Shown here piece by piece: positions 1-7,817 of a stretch of 64,000 nt of DNA; within the stretch, counting starts at the first letter, position 1, and each line of letters opens with the position of its first letter. The stretch spans positions 62,189 through 126,188 of the forward strand of contig NZ_KB903834.1 of assembly GCF_000379825.1 (NCBI RefSeq), read 5' to 3'. The DNA comes from Longispora albida DSM 44784 (lineage in GTDB: Bacteria > Actinomycetota > Actinomycetes > Mycobacteriales > Micromonosporaceae). The notes beneath the pieces were generated by a model. That model was not told the DNA's origin. It searched no databases and worked only from the letters and a program-made list of their open reading frames with translations. The position numbers and the translations under genes are program-made.

Positions 1-252
1 GGCGTGGCGCCGGTGTACATGCAGGTCTCGCGGGGCGGGCTGGTCCTGCACCTGTCCGAGCACCACGGGGACGCGACGCCCGGCTCGACGGCGTACGTGG
101 AGGCGACGGGCGTGCGGGAGCTGCACGCGGAGCTGACGGCCAGGGACTACGGCTACCTCCGGCCGGGGCTCGACGAGTCGGAGATCGGGCTGTGCCTCGA
201 ACTGCTCGACCCGTTCGGCAACCGGCTCAGGCTGGTGGAGCCTCCCCAGTAG
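1..252 (+). CDS. VOC/bleomycin-resistance-like protein, C-terminal part (cut by window edge)
   Basis: The frame is open from base 1 and ends with TAG at 250-252, so the gene starts before the window. The visible part carries HLSEHHGD, then a G-x-E/D-L strand and the C-terminal strand DPFGNRLRLVEP. These are typical of the glyoxalase/bleomycin-resistance (VOC) fold, where the C-terminal module supplies a metal or ligand-binding acidic residue. Function is likely small-molecule binding or modification; the substrate cannot be told from a fragment. Confidence 0.7.
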   Translation, partial: GVAPVYMQVSRGGLVLHLSEHHGDATPGSTAYVEATGVRELHAELTARDYGYLRPGLDESEIGLCLELLDPFGNRLRLVEPPQ

Positions 253-295
253 ACAGTGGCGCCGGTACCCGTGTGCCAATGACGGCTTCCACCTC

Positions 296-325
296 TTGCC
301 GCATCGACAGGCATCTCCATAGGCT
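296..325 (+). promoter_or_regulatory. possible promoter for the small secreted-protein pair
   Basis: TTGCCG (296-301) and TAGGCT (320-325) are separated by 18 bp and lie upstream of the AAGGGAG ribosome-binding site of the next gene. Only partial matches to a housekeeping sigma promoter. Confidence 0.25.
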
Positions 326-358
326 GCTCACACTCAGACGTTCAAGGGAGCAGCAACG

Positions 359-607
359 ATGAAGAAAATTCTAACGATTGCGGTCGCGGGGGCGGCCGTA
401 CTGGGCTTCTCCGCCGCCCCGGCCTCGGCGTGGCCCGGTCCGGTACCGGAGGGCTACGTCTACTCGGCGACCTATCCGACGGATACCCACTGCGCCCGCG
501 CGGGCTTCCGTGGCGCCACTCCGGACCCCGCGACGGGCGAGGTGTGGTGGACGAACTTCTACTGCCTGACCACGTCCGGCGGTTCCGAGTTGTGGATCTA
601 CGGCTAG
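359..607 (+). CDS. small secreted protein, tandem paralogue 1
   Basis: 82 aa. The ATG is preceded by AAGGGAG (344-350). The N-terminus MKKILTIAVAGAAVLGFSAA ending ASA-W is a clear Sec signal peptide, so the mature protein is about 58 aa and exported. The mature part has two cysteines (THCARAGFRG and NFYCLTT) that could form a disulphide, and a TPDPATGEVWW stretch. The next gene is a close paralogue, so this is a recent tandem duplication. I do not recognise the family. Confidence 0.7.
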   Translation: MKKILTIAVAGAAVLGFSAAPASAWPGPVPEGYVYSATYPTDTHCARAGFRGATPDPATGEVWWTNFYCLTTSGGSELWIYG

Positions 608-639
608 GCCCTCTGCGGAACACGAGAACGGAGCGAACG

Positions 640-894
640 ATGAAGAGGATGCTCGCCGTGGCGGCCGCCGGTGCCGCTGTGCTCGGTGGCCTCGCCGCAC
701 CAGCGGCAGCCGCGCCCGGCCCCGTCCCAGCCGGTTACGTGTACCAGTCGACCTACTCCAGCGACACCTACTGCCTGCGGGCCGGCTTCCGTGGCTCCAC
801 GCCGGACCCCGAGACGGGCGAGGTGTGGTGGAACAACTTCTACTGCCTGACCACGTCCAGCGGTTCGGAGCTGTGGATCGCCCCGTCGCCGTAG
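640..894 (+). CDS. small secreted protein, tandem paralogue 2
   Basis: 84 aa. I chose the ATG at 640 because GGAG (630-633) precedes it and the signal peptide MKRMLAVAAAGAAVLGG starts there; the longer open frame upstream is only overlap with the first copy. The mature part keeps both cysteines and the motif GFRGSTPDPETGEVWW of its neighbour. The intergenic gap is 32 bp, so the two are probably co-transcribed. The role is unknown; a small exported structural or signalling protein is possible. Confidence 0.7.
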   Translation: MKRMLAVAAAGAAVLGGLAAPAAAAPGPVPAGYVYQSTYSSDTYCLRAGFRGSTPDPETGEVWWNNFYCLTTSSGSELWIAPSP

Positions 895-967
895 CGCCCT
901 ACGAGTTCGCGTGAGTGCGTGTGAGTCCTTGTGGTTCCCCGGTCCCTGGGAATCGCAAGCACCACGG

Positions 968-2572
968 TCAGGGTACGAGCCGCCGGATGCGCGTCGCGGC
1001 ATCGCCCACAGTGGACGGTACGGAGGCTCCGCCGATCACGGCAGCCTCCGCCTCGCCCAGGATCTCCCAGACCTCGGCCATCGCGGCGCTGGCCGGCATC
1101 AGGATCGCTCCAGCGCCCGCCGCGCCGAAGCCGGCCATCGCGCCGCCGGTCCCCAGCCTGGCCCGCGCGGACAGCAGAGCCGGCTGGCGGCGCTCGGCCT
1201 CGTACAGCGCGAGGGCGACGTCAGCCCTGGTCGCGTACCCGGCCAGGAACTCCGCGGCCAGCGTCCTGTTCCGCCCCTGCGCGGCGAGCAGGAAGCCCTG
1301 GACACCGAGGAAGGACACGCCGGGCTGGCCGCCCTGGTACCCGGGCAGCGCCGACACCGCGTACGGCGTGCCGGCCTTCTCGATCGCCGGCAGCGCCCAC
1401 GGGCCGGAGATCAGGTACGGGGCGTAGCCGGACGTGAACAGCGCCTGCGCCTGCCGGGTGAGCATCGAACGGCGCAGAACGCCCCGCCCGGCCTCGCCCA
1501 GCGCCCTGATCCGCTCGAAGCTGGCCAGCGAGGCCGCCGAGTCCAGGCCGACGTCCGTGAGGTCGGCCGTGCCGTCCGCGAGCCGCCCGAAGAGGTACCC
1601 GCCGCCGGCCGAGACGAGCGGCTGGAGGTGGTACGGGTTGCCGGACGGGCCGATCGGGATCGCGAGCACGTCCGTGGCCCGGCCGGCCAGTACGAGACGG
1701 CCGCCGGTCTCGATCAGGTCCTCAATGGAGGATGGGGCCTCGGGTGCGAGGGCGGTGTTGCGGATCAGTGCGAGGTTCTCCATCGCGTACGGCAGCCCGT
1801 ACAGTTCGCCGCCGTGCTGGAAGGCACGCAGGGCCAGCGGGTCGAAGAGTTTCGCGGCGTCCGGTACGCGGTCGATCGGCGCGATCAGCCCCTCCCCCGC
1901 GAGCTGCCCGACCCAGTCGTGCGCGCCGATCAGGATGTCCGGCGCGGTACCGGTCGCGCACGCCGCAAGGAACTCCGTCCGCAGATTCGCCCAGTGCGCC
2001 GTCCGGACCCTGACCCGCACGCCGCGTGTCTTGCCGAACTCCTCCAGCAGCGGCAGCAGCACCGCCGACCGGTTGAGGTCCGCGAACACCGTCAGCGCGT
2101 CGTCGCTCTCGTGCAGGCCGCCGCGCTGGTCCCGGATCCAGCGGCGCTCGGCGGCGTCGGTGAAGCCGAACACGACGCGCGGCGTGCCGCCGATACCCAT
2201 GACGGGGTGGAAGACCGGCTGATCGGCCGGCGGGACAACTGGCAGCTCGACGACCTCGGCGAGCCCGACACCCACCGGGTCGATCAGGCTCACGCTGGCC
2301 TGGTAGACGGGGACCTCTGAGGCGTTGCGGACGAAGATGCCCGGCAGGCTGCTGTGCCTGCCCCACCAGGCGGAGACCAGTGCGGCCTGTGCCCGGCGGG
2401 CCTGCGCGGCCCGGTCGCTCTGGTCGGCGGCCGCCGCCTCGTCGCGGCGGGACTCGATCCGGTACACCCGGAAAGCCACCCACCCGGCGAGAGCCGCGAA
2501 GAGGAGGGTGAGCACGGAGGCGATGGCGGATATCCAGGCCGGCCAGTCAGCTGCTCCGCCCGCGAGGTCCAT
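968..2572 (-). CDS. membrane-anchored solute-binding-protein-like protein, orphan
   Basis: 534 aa. One N-terminal transmembrane segment (about residues 13-35) is followed at once by basic residues (FRVYRIESRR) and a helical linker. A beta-type domain follows (about 70-150). From about 160 to the end is a type-1 extracellular solute-binding-protein fold of the sugar/maltose class (AHWANLRTEFLAACATG, APDILIGAHDWVGQLA, LYGLPYAMENLALI, FTSGYAPYLISGPWAL). There is no lipobox, no cleavable signal, and no permease or ATPase gene beside it. By the positive-inside rule the binding domain would face the cytoplasm, which is odd for this fold. It may be a sensor or a repurposed binding protein. Confidence 0.65.
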   Translation of the reverse strand: MDLAGGAADWPAWISAIASVLTLLFAALAGWVAFRVYRIESRRDEAAAADQSDRAAQARRAQAALVSAWWGRHSSLPGIFVRNASEVPVYQASVSLIDPVGVGLAEVVELPVVPPADQPVFHPVMGIGGTPRVVFGFTDAAERRWIRDQRGGLHESDDALTVFADLNRSAVLLPLLEEFGKTRGVRVRVRTAHWANLRTEFLAACATGTAPDILIGAHDWVGQLAGEGLIAPIDRVPDAAKLFDPLALRAFQHGGELYGLPYAMENLALIRNTALAPEAPSSIEDLIETGGRLVLAGRATDVLAIPIGPSGNPYHLQPLVSAGGGYLFGRLADGTADLTDVGLDSAASLASFERIRALGEAGRGVLRRSMLTRQAQALFTSGYAPYLISGPWALPAIEKAGTPYAVSALPGYQGGQPGVSFLGVQGFLLAAQGRNRTLAAEFLAGYATRADVALALYEAERRQPALLSARARLGTGGAMAGFGAAGAGAILMPASAAMAEVWEILGEAEAAVIGGASVPSTVGDAATRIRRLVP

Positions 2573-2707
2573 TCACAGCACGCTATCGCCAGGCCGGCGG
2601 CCAGGCGGCGTCGGGTAGCCGACAGTGCGGGCCCCGATCACCGACTGCCGGGGGCTGGGCCGCGCGACATGCTGGCTTCTCACCGCCCGGTATGGAGAGG
2701 TCACCCG

Positions 2708-3313
2708 ATGCAACCGAAGCGCAAGGCCTTCGCCGCCAGCCAGCAGGAAGCCGAGCAGCTGCTCAAGGAGTACTGCTTCTCGATCGACTACGACATGCAG
2801 TGGACCACGCAGACCAAGTGGGACGCCACGGTCAGGATCGCCTGCGACCGGAACGAGGGCATCGAGGTCGCCCAGGACACCCTGCTCGGCGACCGGCAGG
2901 AGATCCAGCGGGCCGCCAACCGCGCGGCGCGCACCGCACTGGTCAGCCCGGCGTGGACGACGCTGCTCGCCGCGATGAACGGCGACAAGCGGTTCAACGA
3001 CCAGCACACGCAGAACATCCTGCGGACCTGCGTCGAGCGCTACATCTTCGGCGGCGAGGTGTACCTGGGCTACGGCGAGGCGTTCACCCCGGCCGAGTAC
3101 GCGAAGCTCCAGGCACAGTGGACGGCGGCGAGCAACCTCGGGCAGGGTGCCGCCCCGTCGCTCACACAGTTCCGCTCGGCCCCGCCGCAGGACAAGGCCG
3201 CGCTGGGCAAGGGGAACATCGGCGCGACGCTCGGCACGCGCAAGTGGCAGGGCAACCTGTTCGTCCACGTCGAGGCGGTCGAGTTCATCATGCACGTCGA
3301 CATCAAGAAGTAA
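2708..3313 (+). CDS. conserved-looking hypothetical protein
   Basis: 201 aa. The start at 2708 is supported by GGAGAGG (2694-2700). The protein is soluble and hydrophilic, without signal peptide or membrane segment. Visible stretches are AASQQEAEQLLKEYCFSIDYD at the N-terminus and FVHVEAVEFIMHVDIKK at the C-terminus. No catalytic motif is recognised. It stands alone, divergent from the solute-binding-like gene and upstream of the secreted propeller gene. Confidence 0.6.
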   Translation: MQPKRKAFAASQQEAEQLLKEYCFSIDYDMQWTTQTKWDATVRIACDRNEGIEVAQDTLLGDRQEIQRAANRAARTALVSPAWTTLLAAMNGDKRFNDQHTQNILRTCVERYIFGGEVYLGYGEAFTPAEYAKLQAQWTAASNLGQGAAPSLTQFRSAPPQDKAALGKGNIGATLGTRKWQGNLFVHVEAVEFIMHVDIKK

Positions 3314-3352
3314 CGGCATACTCCACGAAAGACTCAGACATCTGAATATTGC

Positions 3353-3358
3353 TATAGT
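3353..3358 (+). promoter_or_regulatory. possible -10 element (TATAGT)
   Basis: TATAGT lies in a locally AT-rich stretch about 65 bp upstream of the secreted propeller gene. No convincing -35 box is seen. Confidence 0.25.
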
Positions 3359-3424
3359 CCGCTCCGTCGATGCCCGGCACTGCACTAGTGCCCCAATTGT
3401 GGACCGATGAGAGTGGAGAGGCGC

Positions 3425-4411
3425 ATGAAAAACGCCGTCCAGAGACTGATAACCCTCGCTTGCGTCACCGTCATGGCAGCGGCACCCGGCACGGTCGCCG
3501 CCGCCGGGCAGCCAGCCACCGAAGTTTCCGCCGGGCAGGTGCTCGTCCTGCCCGGCTCGCAGTTCTATCCGGAGAGCATCGCCGCGGCCCCCGACGGCAC
3601 GCTCTACGTGTCGAGCCTGATCAGCGGAGAGATCGTCCGGTTCCGGCCGGGGTCGGAAACCGCCGAGATCTTCGTACCGGAAGACGTCAACATCGGGGTC
3701 GGCGGCGTGGCCGTGGACCCCGAGCGCCGCGTGCTGTGGGCGTGCTCCGTCGACCCGTCCTACCAGGCGGCCTTCATGCTCCGGGCCTTCGACCTGCGTA
3801 CCGGGGCGATGAAGGCCAGCTACACCATCCCCGACGAGGGACTGTGCGCCGACCTGGTGCTCGCCAGGGGCGACGTGTACGTGACGGACGCGACCGACCC
3901 GACGGCCGTGCCGCAGCGCCCGGCCCGGCTGTGGAAGCTGCACACGGCGAACCCGTGGCTGGCGACCGGCGGGACGCTGTCGATGTGGTCGGCCGATCCG
4001 CTGTTCACGGGTCCGGGCGGCCCCGGCCTCCAGATCGACGGCATCGCCTTCGACGGGCTGTCGACCCTCTACACGAGCAACGTGAGTACCGGGCAGCTGC
4101 TGCGCGTCGGCATCGCCCGCGACGGCTCGGCGCTGCCGGCGGCCGAGATCCCGTTCACTGAACGGTTCTCCGGCCCCGACGGCATCCGGATGCTCAACCG
4201 CAACGAGCTGATGATGGTCGAGCTGACCGGGCGGCTGCTGCGCGTGAACGTCGCGACGGGTACCAAGACCGTCGTCGCCGAGGGGCTCGACGAGCCGACG
4301 GCGCTCGTGCGGACCTGGACGGGTACCTGGGTCACCGAGGGCCAGGTGCTGAGCCTGGCCGCCGGGCTGCCGGCCCGGATGCCGTTCAAGGTGCGGCGGG
4401 TCTGCGGCTAG
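3425..4411 (+). CDS. secreted SMP-30/NHL-type beta-propeller protein
   Basis: 328 aa. I prefer ATG 3425 over the in-frame ATG 3407 because GGAGAGG (3414-3420) sits just before it and the signal peptide MKNAVQRLITLACVTVMAAA begins there. The mature part shows repeated blade motifs such as ESIAAAPDGTLYVSSLISGEIVRF, GVGGVAVDPERRVLW and GPDGIRMLNRNELMMVE, as in SMP-30/gluconolactonase-like six-bladed propellers. Members are lactonases or sugar/ligand-binding proteins; the substrate is not visible. A strong hairpin follows the stop codon. Confidence 0.7.
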   Translation: MKNAVQRLITLACVTVMAAAPGTVAAAGQPATEVSAGQVLVLPGSQFYPESIAAAPDGTLYVSSLISGEIVRFRPGSETAEIFVPEDVNIGVGGVAVDPERRVLWACSVDPSYQAAFMLRAFDLRTGAMKASYTIPDEGLCADLVLARGDVYVTDATDPTAVPQRPARLWKLHTANPWLATGGTLSMWSADPLFTGPGGPGLQIDGIAFDGLSTLYTSNVSTGQLLRVGIARDGSALPAAEIPFTERFSGPDGIRMLNRNELMMVELTGRLLRVNVATGTKTVVAEGLDEPTALVRTWTGTWVTEGQVLSLAAGLPARMPFKVRRVCG

Positions 4412-4424
4412 GACGGGTACTCCG

Positions 4425-4450
4425 ACCGCGGCGGGCGTGCCCGCCGCGGT
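4425..4450 (+). terminator. intrinsic terminator
   Basis: Perfect 12-bp arms ACCGCGGCGGGC / GCCCGCCGCGGT with a 2-nt centre, followed by TTTTCC, 14 bp after the propeller gene stop. Confidence 0.75.
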
Positions 4451-4508
4451 TTTCCGGCCGTCCCCATCGGGTACCAGGAAAGAAGCAGGCCCGATCGGGA
4501 GGCATCTG

Positions 4509-4799
4509 ATGGCCGTCACGCTGGACGGATTCCTCGGTGAGTGCACCGATCGCGGGGCCGGGATCGGCAGCGACGTCCTGGTCGTGAAGATCGACTTCGA
4601 GGGCGCGGCCGGGCACGAGATCGCGTTCCCGGCGAGCGTGGTCCTGGCGGTCGACCACGAGACGCGCATGGTCCGGCTCAACACGACGGCCGCCGAGCTG
4701 CGGCACGTGCCGGCCTACGACCCCAGGGAGCCCGTGCTCCCCGCCGTCGTCGTCACCGGCCCGGCCGACGCGATCGATCCACGGCGGGGCGGTGGGTGA
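4509..4799 (+). CDS. small hypothetical protein
   Basis: 96 aa. GGGAGG (4497-4502) supports the ATG at 4509. The sequence alternates short beta strands (VLVVKIDFEG, IAFPASVVLAVDHETRMVRL) and resembles small PRC-barrel-like single-domain proteins, but the match is loose. No membrane segment is seen. It converges on the response-regulator gene, with only 22 bp between the stop codons. Confidence 0.5.
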   Translation: MAVTLDGFLGECTDRGAGIGSDVLVVKIDFEGAAGHEIAFPASVVLAVDHETRMVRLNTTAAELRHVPAYDPREPVLPAVVVTGPADAIDPRRGGG

Positions 4800-4821
4800 C
4801 AGCAGTGATAGTCCACTGTGG

Positions 4822-5475
4822 TCAGCGGCGGTTGCCTTCGAGGTAGCGGAGCACGGCCGCGACGCGCCGGTCCTGGCGGTCGTCGGGGGCCAGGTCGAGC
4901 TTGGCGAAGATGTTCCGGATGTGCTTGTGCACCGCGTTGTCCGTCACGAACAGCCGCTCGGCGATCGCCGCGTTGCCCAGGCCCTCGGCCATCGCGGAGA
5001 GTACCTCCAGCTCGCGGGCCGACAACCGGTCCAGCCCGTCGCCTGAGCGGCGGGCGGCGAAGAGCTGCGCGATGACCTCCGGGTCGATCGCCGTGCCGCC
5101 TTCGGCCACCCGGCGCAGCGCGGTCACGAACGTCTCCACGCGGCCGACGCGCTCCTTCAGCAGGTAACCGATCCGGCTCGCCCCGTCGGCGAGCAGCTCG
5201 GTGGCGAAGCTCTGCTCCACATAGGCCGACAGCACCAGGACAGCCAGCCCGGGCTGCTCGCGCCGGGCCCGCACGGCGGCCCGGATGCCCTCGTCGGTGT
5301 GGGTGGGCGGCATCCGCACGTCGACGACCGCCACGTCCGGCCGGTGTTCCCTCACGGCTTCCAGCAGCTCCTCCGGCCCGCCGGCCGCGGCAACCACCTG
5401 GAAACCCTCGCCCTCCAGCAGGAGGGAGAGGCCCTGGCGCAGCAGGGTGTCGTCCTCAGCGATCACGATCCGCAT
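4822..5475 (-). CDS. NarL/LuxR-family response regulator
   Basis: 217 aa. The receiver domain (about 1-120) starts MRIVIAEDDTLLRQGL with the acidic pair ED and phosphoacceptor Asp in VAVVDVRMPP. The C-terminal LuxR-type helix-turn-helix (about 150-210) contains LSARELEVLSAMAEGLGNAAIAERL and DNAVHKHIRNIFAKL. The start overlaps the 3' end of the kinase gene by 13 bp, so the pair is translationally coupled. It probably controls the divergent ABC/FtsX operon. A similar pair lies at 45.2-47.0 kb. Confidence 0.9.
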   Translation of the reverse strand: MRIVIAEDDTLLRQGLSLLLEGEGFQVVAAAGGPEELLEAVREHRPDVAVVDVRMPPTHTDEGIRAAVRARREQPGLAVLVLSAYVEQSFATELLADGASRIGYLLKERVGRVETFVTALRRVAEGGTAIDPEVIAQLFAARRSGDGLDRLSARELEVLSAMAEGLGNAAIAERLFVTDNAVHKHIRNIFAKLDLAPDDRQDRRVAAVLRYLEGNRR

Positions 5476-6692
5476 GGCAGCTCCACGCGGACGATTGTCG
5501 GCCCGCCCGCCGGGCTGGAGACGGCCAGGGTCCCGTCGTGTGCCGCGACTCTCCCCCGCAGCCCGGCCAGCCCCGAACCTGATTCGGTCGCCCCGCCCCG
5601 GCCGTCGTCGCTGACCTCGATCTCCAGGACGTCGCCCACCCGGCGGACACCGACCGCGGCGTTCGCGGCCCCGCTGTGCCGGGCGGTGTTGGTCAGGGCC
5701 TCGGCCACCACGAAGTACGCCGTGGCCTCCACGGAGGTGGGGCAGCGGACAGGGACGTCGACGCTGACCGTGCACGGTACCGGGCTGCCGGCCGCCAGTG
5801 CCGCGAGTGCGCCATCCAGGCCGCGCTGGTCGAGGATCGGCGGGAGGATGCCCCGGATCACGGTACGCAGCTCGGCCAGGGCCTCCTCGGCGGCGGCCTG
5901 GGCGCGTTCGAGCATCGCGTCGGCGCTCGCCGGATCGCGGTTCACGGCGCGGCGGGCGGCTCCGGCGAGGATCGCCACGCTGACCAGCTTGTTCTGCGCG
6001 CCGTCGTGCAGGGCACGCTCGATGCGGCGCAGCTCGGCGGCGTGCGCGTCGAGTGCAGCCGCGCGGGTCGCGGTGAGCTGGGTGATCCGGGTGGACAGGT
6101 CGACGCCGGGGCTCACACCGAGCAGCCGGCGGCCGATGCTGTCCTGAAGGCCGACCAGGTACCTGGTGAGCACGAAGCCCAGCAGCAGCCACACGGGCGC
6201 GGCCGTCATCATCGCGAAGGCGCCCGTCCACGTGGTGACCGGGATGCCGAGGGCGCCCCGCGCCTGGTCCGGCGGGACTACCGACCACCACAACGGGAAC
6301 GTCAGGTTCTTGACCACCTCCAGGGGCAGCGCCACGACGATCACTCCCGGGAACAGCAGCAGCGCCCGCAGGGCCAGCCAGCCGCAGTCGCGGCGGGTGG
6401 CCGGGTCGGTGATCGTGCCGCGCAGCCGGGACAGCCAGCCGCCCGGGTGCGGCTGGTGGGGGCTGGGGATCGCCAGCCGCCGGCGTTCACGGTCGGCCAC
6501 CCGGCGCATCAGGCCGAGGGCGACCGGTACGAGCGGCAGGCCGACGGTCATCAGCGCCGTCGTCGTCACCGAGACGAGCACGACGAGCATGCCGAGGGCG
6601 AGCGCGCCGGTCACCAGGCCCTTGGCGAGCCGCCACCAGGCCTGTGCGCCTTCGGCGGCCCGGGCAGCCAGGTACGCCCGCGTGCTGTTCAT
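5463..6692 (-). CDS. sensor histidine kinase, HisKA_3/NarL class
   Basis: 409 aa. The N-terminal half has about four hydrophobic segments (about 25-60, 105-125, 150-180). The dimerisation/phosphoacceptor helix reads ELRRIERALHDGAQNKLVSV, with the His in ALHDG. The ATPase domain has ALTNTARHSGA (N box), DDGRGG (G1) and GSGLAGLRGRV (G2). It acts with the overlapping response regulator. It is a membrane sensor of unknown signal; its position beside MacB-like transporters suggests envelope stress or peptide sensing (inference). Confidence 0.88.
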   Translation of the reverse strand: MNSTRAYLAARAAEGAQAWWRLAKGLVTGALALGMLVVLVSVTTTALMTVGLPLVPVALGLMRRVADRERRRLAIPSPHQPHPGGWLSRLRGTITDPATRRDCGWLALRALLLFPGVIVVALPLEVVKNLTFPLWWSVVPPDQARGALGIPVTTWTGAFAMMTAAPVWLLLGFVLTRYLVGLQDSIGRRLLGVSPGVDLSTRITQLTATRAAALDAHAAELRRIERALHDGAQNKLVSVAILAGAARRAVNRDPASADAMLERAQAAAEEALAELRTVIRGILPPILDQRGLDGALAALAAGSPVPCTVSVDVPVRCPTSVEATAYFVVAEALTNTARHSGAANAAVGVRRVGDVLEIEVSDDGRGGATESGSGLAGLRGRVAAHDGTLAVSSPAGGPTIVRVELPCGS

Positions 6693-6876
6693 GATCTACT
6701 CCGTTCGGCTGTGCGGGGCAACCGTACGTGACGGGGGCTCACGAGTGCCGGGGCCGACCGGAGAAGTACAGCAGGGGGTACCTGGGCCCGGTAGCTGGTG
6801 GCATTGGGCCGGCGGGCCCGGATCCCTAGCGTCATGGGTATCGGAAAGCCGTTACTCACAGCGATGGGAAGCATCG

Positions 6877-7119
6877 ATGACCGACCCCTACCGTCTCGCC
6901 CCGGCCCCAGCGCCGGCCCGCCCGGCGGAACCCGCCGTCCGGCACCGCCTCCTCCGAGTCGTGCTGTGGGTGACGCTGGTCCCTGCGACGGCGATCAACG
7001 TGGCCGGCTCCGTGACCGGGCACTCGGTCTTCACGTTCGCGGCCGGCGCGCTGGCAACATGCTGCGCTGCCGGGCTGGTCGTGTCGCACGTCACCGGGCG
7101 CGCAGGGCGGAAGCGATGA
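6877..7119 (+). CDS. small two-helix membrane protein
   Basis: 80 aa. GGGAAG precedes the ATG. A Pro/Ala-rich N-terminus is followed by two predicted membrane helices (LLRVVLWVTLVPATAIN and FTFAAGALATCCAAGLVVS) and a basic tail. The stop overlaps the ATG of the ABC ATPase gene (ATGA), so it is the first gene of the transporter operon. Function unknown. Confidence 0.65.
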   Translation: MTDPYRLAPAPAPARPAEPAVRHRLLRVVLWVTLVPATAINVAGSVTGHSVFTFAAGALATCCAAGLVVSHVTGRAGRKR

Positions 7120-7817
7120 ACGCCGACGCGGTCGTCCTCAGCTCGGTCACCCGGGCCTACCCGGGCGGCGTGACCGCACTGGACGACGTGTCGCTGCAGG
7201 TGCAGCGCGGCGAGTTCCTCGCTGTTGTGGGCCAGTCCGGTTCGGGCAAGAGCACGCTGCTGCACTGCGCCTCGGGGCTGGACACCCCGACCTCCGGCTC
7301 GGTCGTGATCGGCGGCACCGAGGTCAGCCGGATGAACGAGACGCGCAGGGCGAAGGTACGCAGGGAGCAGGTCGGTTTCATCTTCCAGTCCTACAACCTG
7401 GTGCCCTCCCTGAGCGTCGAGCAGAACATCACCCTGCCGCTGCGGCTGGCCGGGCGCAGGCCTGACAGTGCCTGGCTGGCTGGCCTCGTGCAGCGCACCG
7501 GCCTGACGGGCCTGCTGCACCGCGCGCCGTCGGAGCTGTCCGGCGGGCAGCGGCAGCGGGTCGCCGTGTGCAGGGCCCTCGTGGCCCGGCCGGCTGTGGT
7601 GTTCGCCGACGAGCCGACCGGCGCCCTGGACTCTGTGACAGCGGCCAGCGTGCTCGACCTGCTGGAATCGCTGGTGGACGACCTCGGCCAGACCGTGATC
7701 ATGGTGACCCACGACCTCCGTGCCGCAGGCCGGGCCCGGCGCGTGGTCACGATGGCCGGCGGCCGGATCACCCACGTGGCCGCAGGCCACCGCGCCCCGG
7801 TGCGGGCTGCCGCATGA
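7116..7817 (+). CDS. ABC transporter ATPase, MacB/LolD type
   Basis: 233 aa. Walker A GQSGSGKST, Q-loop FIFQSYNLVPSLSV, signature LSGGQRQRVA, Walker B VVFADEPTG and the D-loop and H-loop (VTHDLRAAG) are all intact. This class pairs with FtsX-type permeases to move peptides or lipoproteins, or to act as mechanotransmitters at the membrane. Start and stop overlap both neighbours by 3-4 bases, so the three genes form one coupled operon. Confidence 0.92.
   Translation: MNADAVVLSSVTRAYPGGVTALDDVSLQVQRGEFLAVVGQSGSGKSTLLHCASGLDTPTSGSVVIGGTEVSRMNETRRAKVRREQVGFIFQSYNLVPSLSVEQNITLPLRLAGRRPDSAWLAGLVQRTGLTGLLHRAPSELSGGQRQRVAVCRALVARPAVVFADEPTGALDSVTAASVLDLLESLVDDLGQTVIMVTHDLRAAGRARRVVTMAGGRITHVAAGHRAPVRAAA

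Noticed and set aside
2573-4684. 703-codon minus-strand open frame
   Set aside because: It runs opposite to three well-supported plus-strand genes with ribosome-binding sites, signal peptide or domain matches; its own translation is low-complexity.
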